Shown piece by piece: positions 13,601 through 21,690 of a DNA stretch of 64,000 bases. Within the stretch, counting starts at the first letter, position 1. Each line of letters begins with the position of its first letter. The notes beneath the pieces were generated by a model. The model was not told the origin of the DNA and did not search any database. It was given only the letters and a program-made list of their open reading frames with translations. This DNA is from Candidatus Defluviibacterium haderslevense (GTDB lineage: Bacteria > Bacteroidota > Bacteroidia > Chitinophagales > Saprospiraceae): contig JADJRL010000003.1 of NCBI GenBank assembly GCA_016712225.1, positions 4,105,501-4,169,500 of the forward strand, read 5' to 3'. The translations under genes were made by a program, and so were the position numbers.

Positions 13601-16383
13601 CTGCAATTAATTCCTCGATATCGATTATCTGCTTTGCAATTTTTAATAATAACGGATTGATTCATTACTCCATTGCTCACATAAATACCATAAGAATTAC
13701 TTGCACCAGCCGTTACCTTGGAACAATCAACATTATCAATGGTAAGACTATCCACATTAGATAGAAGTAGTGCGCCATTTGAATTATAATCTGTACCAAC
13801 ACACTGATTCAATCCACAGATATCTTCAAGAACGATGTTGGCACCCGTTATAGAAGCATCTCCAATGATCAGATTTCTAATATTGGAAATAACAACACCT
13901 TTGTTAAAGTTTGGTGTACCGAAAGTATTACCTGAAGCTATAATTCCTGTAGGAATAGTGCCAGGAATGATATTAGATAATTCAAATGCAGCAGTTCCAC
14001 CTCCGCTACCTATCATGTTGTTATTTGTAATGGTATAGTCCTTCCCATTATCGACCCAAATGCCTCTTTGTCTATTGCCGGCAAGACAATTCGTAATGGT
14101 AATGTTTCCAAGTGTTGCGCTATTGGCAACTCGAATTCCCCATGAAATACCCTGACCAGTAGGAACTTTGGAACAGTCTAAACTATTCACCAATATATTA
14201 TTTACAGTATTCAGATATAGTGCTCCAGTATTAGCAACATCAGAACCAGCTATTTGATTTAATCCGCTATTATCCTCAAGTTTTATGTTGACCCCAGTTG
14301 TAGCATCGCCAATGGTAAGGTCATTCATAGCATTTATGTAAACACCGGCATTACTTACCTGAGCCACATTAGTACCAAATAAATTGGAATGCACCAAAAC
14401 ACCACCAGGAATATTACCTGGTTGAATATTGCCCAATTCTAAAGCCCAATAATTATTATGTCCTGAACCACGAAGGTCATTATTAATAATGGTATAATCC
14501 TTTCCGCCTCTAACTCTGATTCCTGCTCCACGGTTTTTAATGAGACAATTTTTTATAGTCACATTTTTGTGTGCCGTTGAAATTCCACTTGAACGTGATG
14601 ATTCATTTTCGACAAAAATACCAAAGCCATTTTGTATTCCACCTAAGGTATAGGACAGATCTAGATCATCTACGATTATATTACTTACATCGTCGAGATA
14701 CAATAATCCTCTGCGATCTCCACTATTGCTTCCGAATGTATTCATACCACTGTTGTCTTCAATCTTAATTTGAACTCCAGTATTCGCATCTCCTATTGTC
14801 AGATTACTCATGCCGCCTACATACAAACCAATACCTGTCTGAAGTACATTAGTTGGTGCATAATAACCATATAAATTGGTGTGTACTAATACACCTCCTG
14901 AGATGGCACCTTCAGCAATACTGCTCAGTACTAAGGCATAATTATCATCCCATCCTGAGCCACGGAGATCATTACCTGTCACTGTATAATCTTTTCCATC
15001 ATTGCAGTATAAGCCAGCATATCTGTTCCTGATCAGACAATTTTTTATGACTATGTTTCCATGTGAAGCACCATTATCTATTCTTATTCCAAAAGAATTT
15101 GCAGCACCGCCCAATGAATATGAAGCATCAATATTGTCAATGGTAATATTGGAAACCTGATTCAAAAACAATGCGCCACGGTTACTGGGAGTATTTCCTA
15201 AAACGGTATTGAAGCCACTATTGTCTTCAATTTTTATTTGGACACCTGTAATCGAATCTCCAATGATTAAATCATTCATATTGGAAATTTTTAATCCACC
15301 TTGACTATGCACAGTACCAAAGCCAAACTGATTTCCACTCATCAATATTCCTCCAGGTATCGCTGCTGCAGACAGATTGCTTAATTCTATAGCATATTGT
15401 CCACCTTCTCCTGAACCTTTAACATTGTTATTTTTTATGGTATAGTCTTTGCCATTGCCACAAAGAATTCCTGCCCATCGATTTTTGACATCACAGTTTT
15501 TAATTGTAATCGTGGAGTTTGTTACATTATTTTGGAAGTAAATACCAATGGATTGATTTTGACCTCCACTCAAATAGGAAACATCCACATTGTCAACAGT
15601 TATGTTATTTACGTTTATAAAATATAAAACGTAATGACCGGCTGCACCCATTGCTGTCAATCCGCTATTATCTTCAAGAACAACATTAGCTCCAACTACG
15701 GAGGTATCACCAACCAATACATTATTCATATTCTGGATCCTAAGAGCTGTTAAACCATTCCCTCCAAACTTATTACCACTGACCGCCAATCCACTTGCAA
15801 TATTTCCAGGCGTAATATTCAAAAAAGACAAAGCCGGATTATTAAAATCAGAACTCGTGGCTAATAGGTCATTGTTTTGTACGGTATGATCCTGACCGCC
15901 ATTGATTGAAATTCCAGAATTCCGGTTTCTTATAAAATTGTCTATGATTAAAGTTTGGCTACAAGTATTAAAGCTGATTCCCGCACCGCTCCGCACACTT
16001 TGATAAGAAATATCAAGACCTTTAATTGTGATTCCGGTTACATTAATAGCCGAGAAAATAGTACCTGTATAGGCTGAACCAACTTTAACATAGGTAGCTT
16101 GTGTTCCCGATACAAAACCAGGTTGGGTCGTTCCATTTATGATTATGGGTCCGGATATATTTGGCAACGCTGAGGCAAGTACGATACTAAATGGTCCTGT
16201 ACCTGCTATGTTGAAATTTATACTATCAGGGCCTGCATTAGCATTAGCATCAGTAATAGCTTGTCGAAATGAACCGGCTCCCGTGTTATTTACATTAATA
16301 ACCTCATATGTGTTTGCTCTAACCGCATGAAAATCACATATAAAAAACATAATACAAAGCGAATAAAATAAAATTGATTTCAT
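4663..16383 (-). CDS. Giant secreted beta-helix / CSLREA / choice-of-anchor D / HYR protein (N-terminal 3,906 codons)
   Basis: A signal peptide (residues 1-23) opens the protein. A first right-handed beta-helix block (about 90-1600) is built from roughly ten ~130-residue units, each with GKDYTIxNNDL, SGNxFG, NMxDLxIGDASV, LEDNSG and IKNC. Then come a choice-of-anchor D domain (about 1614-1731), a CSLREA element (about 1734-1774, CDADCSLREAITAANSNAD), a second beta-helix block of about nine units (to ~3160), a second choice-of-anchor D domain (~3184-3302), Ig/SprB-like repeats (~3303-3641), a third choice-of-anchor D domain (~3641-3761), an HYR domain (~3761-3851) and half of a DUF5011-like domain. 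The frame ends at a TAG (4663-4665) inside that last domain, straight after NTANPG. Domain logic says the true protein continues in the frame described for 1-4678. Likely a cell-surface adhesin or polysaccharide-contacting protein; function not established. Confidence 0.85.
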   Translation of the reverse strand: MKSILFYSLCIMFFICDFHAVRANTYEVINVNNTGAGSFRQAITDANANAGPDSINFNIAGTGPFSIVLASALPNISGPIIINGTTQPGFVSGTQATYVKVGSAYTGTIFSAINVTGITIKGLDISYQSVRSGAGISFNTCSQTLIIDNFIRNRNSGISINGGQDHTVQNNDLLATSSDFNNPALSFLNITPGNIASGLAVSGNKFGGNGLTALRIQNMNNVLVGDTSVVGANVVLEDNSGLTAMGAAGHYVLYFINVNNITVDNVDVSYLSGGQNQSIGIYFQNNVTNSTITIKNCDVKNRWAGILCGNGKDYTIKNNNVKGSGEGGQYAIELSNLSAAAIPGGILMSGNQFGFGTVHSQGGLKISNMNDLIIGDSITGVQIKIEDNSGFNTVLGNTPSNRGALFLNQVSNITIDNIDASYSLGGAANSFGIRIDNGASHGNIVIKNCLIRNRYAGLYCNDGKDYTVTGNDLRGSGWDDNYALVLSSIAEGAISGGVLVHTNLYGYYAPTNVLQTGIGLYVGGMSNLTIGDANTGVQIKIEDNSGMNTFGSNSGDRRGLLYLDDVSNIIVDDLDLSYTLGGIQNGFGIFVENESSRSSGISTAHKNVTIKNCLIKNRGAGIRVRGGKDYTIINNDLRGSGHNNYWALELGNIQPGNIPGGVLVHSNLFGTNVAQVSNAGVYINAMNDLTIGDATTGVNIKLEDNSGLNQIAGSDVANTGALYLNTVNNILVNSLDCSKVPTGQGISWGIRVANSATLGNITITNCLAGNRQRGIWVDNGKDYTITNNNMIGSGGGTAAFELSNIIPGTIPTGIIASGNTFGTPNFNKGVVISNIRNLIIGDASITGANIVLEDICGLNQCVGTDYNSNGALLLSNVDSLTIDNVDCSKVTAGASNSYGIYVSNGVMNQSVIIKNCKADNRYRGINCRGGKDYTVQNNTITNSGWDGEANALDFRDVTAGTLTGGVLVSGNTFGNVPITNSFARAAVRFDNMSDLTIGDATTGGNVKLEDGNGMTAVGFDQSSTYYVMYLNSIKNSIIDNIEISSAYTSPAQRNGGIRISGSYGNGFITVKDCNIQNRRLGLLIGNGNDYTVTGNNFTGSGISNSEPAVYLAHLQKSMLDAGIAMSNNTFGGTNANTALRVENMSDFTIGDNSVSGADIVFADGVLSTVGNIASSGEYVIYGAQLNNVTIDNVNLSRNGATPFGLGIGMINGIGNKNNSILNCGIANRRTGIYCSGGTDYTIQNDTLTSSGIAATEPAIYLNGVTEGSLPGGVVMSGNIFGGTNTNAAIRFETMKNVVVGDASVTNRTVTIEDGALATVGNNANSNESVIYFSNVSNSTVDNVDFTRTGSTQYGIGLRVDNNINFYPFTIKNNTFGTRRTGIYANVVTGLTIDSNLVNSCGAAATELAMYLLNTTFSTGKSIHHNTFSGTFTHGLRLENVNDVIIGDSSVVNVELQLEPYCGINKASTRAIHLENTNRVDIEQVSLSLTGTTSGTGLYVVGGSYMRARSLTVQKRVDGIDLVSGNNHTIQCSDLSLNTDALQLAAPVSSMTIEQNSFTGNTAYAINSAATVKAENNYFGGAAPPVGTPNGVTASVDVTPYLTTPPSGCPSSSFAEIELTGNLNLIEDGSLIPSTANFTDFNSTKISVPVVRIFTINNRGVLPLNITSISFSGSEAMEFVAGALTPVSPIPAGDSATFTVTFTPTATGARNATMNIANDDSDEGTFDVAIKGTGKAALVVTKIADTNDGVCDADCSLREAITAANSNADADVIEFNIGGGGAQTIVQTLGVFPTITQPLMIDGSTQPGWVSAPLITINPNSNITSFNASNVTGLTIKYLDISRPDANYDGTGVDLTSCNEVFILNNIFKNRHRGVYSNGGRDHTIKNNDFRRTGVNSNLPIIHLNAVSSRLLPNSVDISGNLYGDATGNNRSAFGIRIDNMSNLIIGDASVVAANIKIEDGSGFNATSTGDNYALWLNSVSNITIDNLDLTATTYGYQGWGIRIDNTSANKNITIKNCKINNRYSAIYCGSGKDYTIQNNDLQNCGNDQTRPALWLNGITEDIIPKGIIASGNLFGTGVSRIGLRIDNMSNLLIGNQTVVGANITLEDASGMRATGRDGDYYCIYLIGVSNTTIDKVDLNSTIGFTGWGIRIENTYNHSNITVKNCKINNRYCAIYCGSGKDYTIINNDLTNSGNDNSRPAIWFNSVRPLNIPKGMIASGNLFGGTNARTALRVDGVDGLVVGDASVVGANIKIEDNSGANNMNCTDLTAVLYFSGVSNLTVDNVDVSRSFSGREGTGIYLDNSGNATYKNFTIKNCLLKQHHVGIWVNGGKDLTLTNNDFRYSGYYEDRPALYINSVSAGSLTGGILMSGNLFGGSFNSSTSEFGIRFDNMRDLTIGDASVMGCNITIEDGSGLNEVGGTDVSNRGCMKMNSVRNIIIDNVDFSKATGGQANSFGLYLNGCLNSVVKNCKGGNRFKGFHFNSGRDYTVFNNNLTGSGQSISYPGLFFANVQGQAIPIGISAYGNTFGGSAVRTALRVDNMKDLIVGDASVSGAHIVLEDNCGVNNCTATEGNSNSPVLYFTVVSNTIIDNVDASRPSGKDRSGIYINNSSINSNVTVRNCNFNNYYRGMYITGGRDYTITNNSFLNSGYIADQPAIYLSYIQSNSLPGGILMSGNTFGGTNALSGVRFEHMRDLIIGDTSVVGRNITFEDNCGLNNHAYNSSSNGYNLIHLVNVNNATIDNVDVSRPVGATPAQDLTGIRVDNSSDYGPVTIKNCDARRHRSGIILSGGQNYTVNNNDLRGCGFNSDEPAFYINSISQLDASIPMGLTASGNKFGSVNSINMNCGIRLENIGGIKITNIAGPGNHIVVTAADSLYRALGIAGNFPSTIMLRNTSGIVIDSLNLNFTGTQSGTGIYCHNDGAGHYGNIFSNNLIKNRRMGIRINNGSDYTITGNDFQTTGIADDEPAIRLEHVVEGNLSGGVSISGNKFGGTNALYGLKFVNMSNLKISDGTFGGTNVNLGLYGTNGLSEVAAGTGYVLHLSSVCNAEVNSLDLSRSGSTRQGTGLRLTSGMGNTIQKIYAQGRDNGLQVSGSVSETIKCNTFYDNNFGMDFINSTITGLSLINNSMMCNTTAIKSAVTGTLNATSNYWGAANGPTNLGGTGNGYTGTVNANSFLTAPDACANIVPNTDAFGNNVLIEDGDITPSINDGTLVCGIPIGQNIVTNYTIKNNGGGIMRLIGPNPVTVVPVTHFTVDSQPSDLELAPGESTIIGIKFAPTAIGQQNAVVNVANKSCDNNPYNFTIQGNGCNPSTAVMSRDTAICIGKPGSVKLTITGGTAPFTVTLSDGSVHTLNANGVNYITRTPVTTTTYSVTKIYDANNCCADFSGTSTITVNTLPTTTITVAETSGNTNNDGILCAGASATLDAGIFSSWLWNTSATDQSISANTTGTYTVTVTDVNGCTATDDQLITVNPNPTPNILVTETSGTNNNDGILCSGDMATLDAGTYTAYLWSTNATTQTITSTSTQNYIVTVTNTNGCIGTDNQMIQVNPLPAASFNNALIVCPGTTTVQLDINITAGNAPFTVILSDASSHTVVSSGISQLAVSVNGGPGQNTFTISSIVDVNGCSGTSSGVSTVDFESLGEIELRGNNIIIVDGDPSPDPDDHTDFGQTTSAPITRTFKIKNIGNLDLALQSGAITITGTNASLFTLGNITLPATINGPNGMLTFDVTYTPITPGIHTATINIVSSDCDESPFDFAIKGEFVCSPPSITSCPNSTIIVPNDAGLCNAIVSYIVTANGTPAPTYSYVFTGATTGSGSGTGSNSTFLKGNTLVTVTATNPCGAPTCMFAITVNDAEKPVITRLGAATIELCKNDSYTDAGATAFDNCDGNLTSNISTVNPVNTANPG

Positions 16384-16835
16384 TATGAGATTGGTTTAAA
16401 ATGTATTTAGAAAGTAAAAGCAATCACCAAATTTCAATATTAGTGTGCTCAATGAAAATTGGTAAAACATTAAAAAATGAAGGGGAACATGAAAGTGAAT
16501 TAATAAGTATAGACTTATAAAACTAAATTCTAAAAGAAAATCTATAGACGCACTCAAATTAGAAAAGTTTTAATTGGCTTCAGCAAAATTGAGATTTGCA
16601 TAATTGATGTTCTAAAAACTAGAATTGAAATCTAATGGGTTAAAACTACATATTAAATACTTTTATCAAGCGAAACGGGCGGTGACAATAAAGTGACAAA
16701 AAATTATTTTACTTTAAAATACTGCACATCAACATATTATGAAATAATATATTTGAATTATTTCAATATAATCGCTTTTGCCTTCTAATAAAATGATATG
16801 CAATTTATTTAGAAAGGCCAACCTTAATAGATGAT
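16384..16835. other. Intergenic region upstream of the giant gene
   Basis: This 452-base, very AT-rich gap lies between the start of the giant gene and the stop of the TPR/LuxR regulator, both on the minus strand. It must hold the promoter of the giant gene, but I see no convincing -7 element, no strong hairpin and no small ORF with a signal peptide. Confidence 0.5.
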
Positions 16836-18602
16836 TTAAACTAATTCAGAATCAAAATGATTGCTTTTGGTGTCCTTTTTTCTCAATCGTAGCCAGGTTT
16901 GATTAATGGTATTCTTCTGCACACCAAGTGTATTCGCCATTTCCTGAGTAGTCATATTTAATTTATCCAATACTAGAATTCTTGTTTCGGCTAAGGTGAT
17001 CCCCGGATACTGATCTTGAATTTCTTTAATAAAATCAGGATACACCCTTTCAAAAAGTATACGAAATTCAGTCCAGTCTTGATCCTTTAAGATGGTACTT
17101 CTGGATAAGGTCTCAATTATTATTTTACGTTCGTCAGCTGAAATATACTTTTCTAGCTCCGAGTTTAAAACATCTGTCAATTCTGACTTTTCTTTAACCA
17201 AGCTTACAAAATGACTTAATTCAGCTTTTGTGGAATTAAATGAAGAAACAATTTGCTTTAAATGTGCGTTTTTTCGTAAAAAATTCAAATAAAATAAACT
17301 ACAAATTAGGATTAGAATACAAAACACTGAATACATCAACCATTTTTGCAATTTTTTTTCAGACTGGATGAGATCAATTTTTTCTTGAAAATCATTCGAA
17401 AGCAATCGCAATTCAATATTCTTAAAAGTACGAATATTATTTCTCTTTTCTAAGCTGTCCTTATAAGGTTTTGCCAAATTATTATAGTGCACCGCACATT
17501 CGAAATTTCTTACCAATTCGCAATACTTAGCATTTAGTTCAAATAATCGAATTCGATCAAAATATCTGGTTTCACTATTATCCAAATAGCAATCCAAATA
17601 ATGCGCCCTTTCCAAAAATCTTTTTGATTGAGCCAAAGCTCTAGTTTCCAAATTGATATCAATAAGTACCATTAAAGCACTAAACTCAGCACTTACTATT
17701 AAATTGGATTGCAATTTATTATCAAATACACATGAATACCCTTGATTTGCGTAGACTTCAGCTTCTTGATATTTATTTTGTTTGATACACATAGCAGCCA
17801 TATCTATGGATGCTAATCCCAGCCAAGCTCTTGCGTATGAACTATCTTCCGAATAATGAGACTTACAAAATTCTATAATTCTTTGAGCATAGTTGATCGC
17901 TTTTTCAAATTCTTCTCTTTTTTGATAGATCGATTGAATATAATTGAGAACCAATATATAAATTTCTGTTGCACCAATGTTAGGTTTCATCCACTCTTCT
18001 GAAATTAATAAATATTTCAGAGATCTATCAAAATCCTCAAAACTGTACATTATTTTACCCAGGTGAAAACATATTCTAGCGACATCATAATCTTTAAAAT
18101 TTTCTATGCCAATTCGCTCAATAGAATATCCATCTAATATTGCTTCAGAATACATTTCTTCAGGAGAAATCTGTTTTAAATTAAAGGCTTCAAAAATAAA
18201 ATAATGATTGGCAATAGCCTCTTCCATTTTCAAGTTGAAGTCTGTTGCTTTATTTTCCATTTCAGCTAAAACTGCCAAAATTTCAGCTTTATCCAAATTT
18301 AGTTTGCCTCTGGCTTGAAAATAATAATATTTTGATGCAAAATAACTTCTAGCATCATGACTCCTAATACTCCAAGGAATTAATGTTGATGTTATAGTTC
18401 TTATAGTAGCAGAATCCATTTTTCCAAATGGAATTTGATGAATGTAATTTAAGCGCTCACTAAACGACATGGATTGATAAGAAAAAGTATCAATTTTATA
18501 TTGACCAAATAGTTTTGAAGCATATAAGTTGAGGAATAATATAATAAATAGCTGCCCAAATAAGATTCTAATTTCGAAGGTTGATTTATTGAAATTAGAC
18601 AT
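16836..18602 (-). CDS. Membrane-anchored TPR protein with C-terminal LuxR-type helix-turn-helix
   Basis: 588 residues. An N-terminal hydrophobic signal/anchor (about 10-32) is followed by a long helical region of degenerate tetratricopeptide repeats (about 50-415). Next come one transmembrane segment (about 420-442, WLMYSVFCILILICSLFYL), a coiled-coil stretch and a C-terminal helix-turn-helix (about 529-574: TLAETRILVLDKLNMTTQEMANTLGV). This order (periplasmic TPR, TM, cytoplasmic HTH) is a common Bacteroidota one-component regulator plan, in which the sensor lies outside the inner membrane and the DNA-binding head inside. The ligand is unknown. It sits directly upstream of the giant surface-protein gene on the same strand with a 452-base gap, so it could regulate that gene; this is inference from position only. 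Confidence 0.8.
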   Translation of the reverse strand: MSNFNKSTFEIRILFGQLFIILFLNLYASKLFGQYKIDTFSYQSMSFSERLNYIHQIPFGKMDSATIRTITSTLIPWSIRSHDARSYFASKYYYFQARGKLNLDKAEILAVLAEMENKATDFNLKMEEAIANHYFIFEAFNLKQISPEEMYSEAILDGYSIERIGIENFKDYDVARICFHLGKIMYSFEDFDRSLKYLLISEEWMKPNIGATEIYILVLNYIQSIYQKREEFEKAINYAQRIIEFCKSHYSEDSSYARAWLGLASIDMAAMCIKQNKYQEAEVYANQGYSCVFDNKLQSNLIVSAEFSALMVLIDINLETRALAQSKRFLERAHYLDCYLDNSETRYFDRIRLFELNAKYCELVRNFECAVHYNNLAKPYKDSLEKRNNIRTFKNIELRLLSNDFQEKIDLIQSEKKLQKWLMYSVFCILILICSLFYLNFLRKNAHLKQIVSSFNSTKAELSHFVSLVKEKSELTDVLNSELEKYISADERKIIIETLSRSTILKDQDWTEFRILFERVYPDFIKEIQDQYPGITLAETRILVLDKLNMTTQEMANTLGVQKNTINQTWLRLRKKDTKSNHFDSELV

Positions 18603-18751
18603 CTTGTAAAATTGAAAATAGTTTAATTTTAAAAGTCTAACATCCTAAATGATCAACAATAATTTTGCAATATGACTATTTATTTAGTTGTTCATTGACA
18701 TGAATTTAAGATTCTGAATGTGAATCTTAATTAATTACACCAATGCCCCAT
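18603..18751. other. Intergenic gap between the TPR/LuxR regulator and pntB
   Basis: An AT-rich gap of 149 bases between the regulator start and the pntB stop. It should hold the regulator promoter and the end of the pnt transcript. No clear hairpin with a T-run was seen. Confidence 0.4.
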
Positions 18752-20158
18752 TTACAAACTCTTCACTTCACTAACCAACTTGGTCAACGAATCTTTAGCA
18801 TCACCAAAAAGCATATAAGATTTTGGCTTGTAAAATAATTCATTTTCAATACCGGCATAACCAGCCTTCATGGATCGTTTCATGATAATAATGCTCTTGG
18901 CATCTTCAACTTCAAGTATAGGCATGCCATAGATTGGAGAGTTAGGATCAGTTTTAGCAGCAGGATTAACAACATCATTGGCTCCGACAACAAGTACTAC
19001 ATCTGTTGTTCCAAACTCCGGATTGATGTCTTCCATTTCAACCAATTTATCATAACTTACATTAGATTCTGCTAATAAGACATTCATGTGCCCAGGCATT
19101 CTACCTGCAACAGGGTGTATGGCATATTTTACAACGACACCACCTTCTTCAAGTACAGCTTCTAACTCGTGACATATATATTGTGCCTGAGCCACTGCAA
19201 GACCGTACCCAGGCACGATTACAGCCTTTTTGGCATATTTTAATAAAATAGCGGCATCTGATAAACTAACTTCTTTAATACTTCCAGCAAATGAACCCGA
19301 AGTTGCAGCATCTCCTGTCGCACCACCACCAAAATTACCTACCAATACATTGAGTAATGATCGATTCATGGCGTTACACATTGCGACTGTTAAAAGAGTC
19401 CCAGCAGAACCAACCAGGATACCGCCTATTAACATCACATAATTACCATAAAGGAATCCACCACAAGCAGCTGCAACCCCTGTAAATGAGTTTAACAGAG
19501 AAATGACCACAGGCATATCAGCTCCACCGATGGGCAAAACAAAAATAAGCCCATATAGAATTGAAAGTGCCAATACTATGTAAAACCAAGGAATTCCGTT
19601 TAACGTGCCCATTATTATAAGCGCTGCTAAGACTATAATTCCCAAAACCAAACCAACGTTTAAAAACTGTTGGCCCTTTATATTAAAATCGTCTATTTTT
19701 CCTTCTAATTTTCCATAGGCCACAACACTCCCTGAAAAGGAAACAGAACCTATTATTAATCCAGCTAATATAATCAACATGTGATTGGCCGTAGGAGCTG
19801 AGCCCATATGCACAACATGTTGAAATTCAATAATTGATATTAGTGCAGCGCAAGCACCACCCATACCATTGAAAAATGAAACCATCTGTGGCATAGCGGT
19901 CATCTGCACGCGCTTGGCCATCGTTACCCCAATTATCGCACCAACAACTAACGCAGCAAAAATCCAGATCAGGTTTCCAAGATTACCACCTTCAGCCGTC
20001 TTATACAGAAATATTGTGCCTAAAATGGCAATACCCATTCCAAAAGCAGCGATCAGATTACCGCGACGTGCCGTATCCGGTTTACTCAACATTTTAAGGC
20101 CAACCATAAAGGTTACTGACCCAATGAGATATATTAATTCAAGCAAATGTGCCATCAT
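18752..20158 (-). CDS. pntB: NAD(P) transhydrogenase subunit beta
   Basis: 468 residues, the usual length for PntB. The N-terminal half is a run of hydrophobic helices (domain II, about 1-260), containing FNGMGGACAALIS. The C-terminal third is the NADP(H)-binding domain III with VPGYGLAVAQAQ, HPVAGRMPGHMNVLLAE and VVLVVGANDVVNPAA. It completes a proton-translocating transhydrogenase in the inner membrane that couples the proton gradient to reduction of NADP+ by NADH. Its start overlaps the stop of pntAB as ATGA, typical of translational coupling; a second Met follows immediately (MMAH). Last gene of a three-gene operon in the order alpha-1, alpha-2, beta. Confidence 0.96.
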   Translation of the reverse strand: MMAHLLELIYLIGSVTFMVGLKMLSKPDTARRGNLIAAFGMGIAILGTIFLYKTAEGGNLGNLIWIFAALVVGAIIGVTMAKRVQMTAMPQMVSFFNGMGGACAALISIIEFQHVVHMGSAPTANHMLIILAGLIIGSVSFSGSVVAYGKLEGKIDDFNIKGQQFLNVGLVLGIIVLAALIIMGTLNGIPWFYIVLALSILYGLIFVLPIGGADMPVVISLLNSFTGVAAACGGFLYGNYVMLIGGILVGSAGTLLTVAMCNAMNRSLLNVLVGNFGGGATGDAATSGSFAGSIKEVSLSDAAILLKYAKKAVIVPGYGLAVAQAQYICHELEAVLEEGGVVVKYAIHPVAGRMPGHMNVLLAESNVSYDKLVEMEDINPEFGTTDVVLVVGANDVVNPAAKTDPNSPIYGMPILEVEDAKSIIIMKRSMKAGYAGIENELFYKPKSYMLFGDAKDSLTKLVSEVKSL

Positions 20159-20448
20159 TTCTTTTTCTTAAACATTTCTAACATTCTGTCCGTCACGACA
20201 AATCCTCCGACAACATTGAGCATTCCAAACACTACAGCAAGAAAGCCCATGACCAAGCTAAATGTTCCTTCAGCTTGACCCATTACGATAATCGCTCCAA
20301 TGATCACCACACCATGTATTGCATTGGCCCCTGACATTAAGGGGGTATGCAATACCGATGGCACATGCGATATCAATTCAATTCCTACAAAAATCATCAG
20401 AATCACGAGATAGATCATCTGAATATTTGCACTAATAAATTCTAACAT
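20155..20448 (-). CDS. pntAB: NAD(P) transhydrogenase subunit alpha part 2
   Basis: 97 residues with three hydrophobic segments. It matches the short membrane part of the alpha subunit in split-type transhydrogenases, with the recognisable stretch IELISHVPSVLHTPLMSGANAIHG near residues 23-46. It supplies transmembrane helices that combine with PntB to form the proton channel. It starts 7 bases after the pntAA stop and overlaps pntB by 4 bases, so the three genes are almost certainly one transcript. The C-terminus ends in a lysine-rich tail (MFKKKK). Confidence 0.94.
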   Translation of the reverse strand: MLEFISANIQMIYLVILMIFVGIELISHVPSVLHTPLMSGANAIHGVVIIGAIIVMGQAEGTFSLVMGFLAVVFGMLNVVGGFVVTDRMLEMFKKKK

Positions 20449-20455
20449 CTTGGAT

Positions 20456-21556
20456 TTATTTTAGATTTTTTCCATTATGAACAATTAAAGTACCCTTTGT
20501 AATTTCCTCTTCCACATCCCATTTAAATCCGGATTTATCAGAAAGATGAACCAAAAGGTTCATTACATTTTTAGCATACAACTCACTAGCATTGGTTGCT
20601 AATGATGACGGTAAATTTTCAATACCAACTATTTTAACACCATGTTTTACCACCACTTTATTCAATTCACTTAATTCGCAATTTCCACCTTGTTCCACAG
20701 CCATATCTACAATCACTGCACCAAATTTCATTTGCTTCACTTGTTCCTCAGTTATTAAAATAGGTGCTTTTCTGCCCATAACTAAGGCAGTTGTAATAAC
20801 CAGATCTGCTTGAAACAATGATTTATTGACTGCTTCTTTTTGCTTTGCCAGGTACTCAGGAGTAACTTCTTTGGCATATCCCCCTTCTGTTTTAATTCCA
20901 TCATCCGCAACAGTTATAAACTTGGCTCCAAGTGATTCAGCTTGTTCTTTGGTCTCAGGTCTAACATCTGTAGCCTCAACTACAGCACCTAATCTCTTGG
21001 CCGTAGCAATGGCTTGTAACCCTGCCACACCTATTCCAAATATCAGTACTTTAGAAGGAGTAATAGTCCCAGCCGAGGTCATCATCAGTGGAAATATCCG
21101 GGTCATATGCTCCGCACCAAGAATAACTGCCTTATAACCAGCAAGATTGGATTGAGAACTCAATACGTCCATGCTTTGTGCTCTTGAAATCCTGGGAATG
21201 GCGTCCATCGAGAATGATGTAACTCCCTGAGCAGCAAGCATACCAACCATTTCTGTATTGGTCAAATGGTACATCAAACTCATAGTAATGGTTGATGGCT
21301 TGCAAGATTTGATTTCCTCTGGAGTCAATGGGTTAATCTTTACCACCACATCTGCCTGAGCAAAAAGAGTGGCCTTAGAAGGTTCTATTGAAGCCCCAGC
21401 TGTTACATAATCCTTATCTTGAAATGAAGATAGGTCACCAGCTCCTGATTCTACTAGAATTTCATAGCCTTTGCCCACTAATTGCTTAACAATCTGAGGA
21501 GTAAGAGAAACCCTCTTTTCGCCTTCCCTTGTTTCTTTTATTACTGCTAATTTCAA
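20456..21556 (-). CDS. pntAA: NAD(P) transhydrogenase subunit alpha part 1
   Basis: 366 residues of the alanine dehydrogenase/PNT family, NAD(H)-binding domain I. Recognisable stretches are KETREGEKRVSLTP at the N-terminus, SMDAIPRISRAQSMDVLSSQ (about 116-135), the dinucleotide-binding loop IFGIGVAGLQAIATAKRLGA (about 172-191) and MAVEQGGNCE near 286. It binds NADH peripherally on the cytoplasmic face and passes hydride to domain III of PntB. It is first in the pntAA-pntAB-pntB operon, so the promoter should lie in 21557-21660, upstream of the repeat block. Confidence 0.95.
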   Translation of the reverse strand: MKLAVIKETREGEKRVSLTPQIVKQLVGKGYEILVESGAGDLSSFQDKDYVTAGASIEPSKATLFAQADVVVKINPLTPEEIKSCKPSTITMSLMYHLTNTEMVGMLAAQGVTSFSMDAIPRISRAQSMDVLSSQSNLAGYKAVILGAEHMTRIFPLMMTSAGTITPSKVLIFGIGVAGLQAIATAKRLGAVVEATDVRPETKEQAESLGAKFITVADDGIKTEGGYAKEVTPEYLAKQKEAVNKSLFQADLVITTALVMGRKAPILITEEQVKQMKFGAVIVDMAVEQGGNCELSELNKVVVKHGVKIVGIENLPSSLATNASELYAKNVMNLLVHLSDKSGFKWDVEEEITKGTLIVHNGKNLK

Positions 21557-21660
21557 TGTATTTTCGATTTGAAGCTGCGAAGATAGAAAAATTGGAGAAA
21601 TTAGAGACCAATATTTAGTAAAGGGATTTTCTTGGGATAATGACTATTTGGAAAGTGTGG
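21557..21660. other. Presumed pnt operon promoter region
   Basis: About 100 bases of unique sequence between the pntAA start and the repeat block. No clear TAnnTTTG element was identified on the minus strand; assigned as promoter region by position only. Confidence 0.3.
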
Positions 21661-21690
21661 ACTTTATAAGTTGGTGTTGTATAAATAGAA

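Noticed and set aside
1452..16330. Many plus-strand ORFs of 60-166 codons within the giant gene, for example 11087-11587
   Set aside because: They lie opposite a well-supported minus-strand coding region with clear domain repeats, have no signal peptides or known motifs, and are explained by low stop-codon density on the antisense strand.
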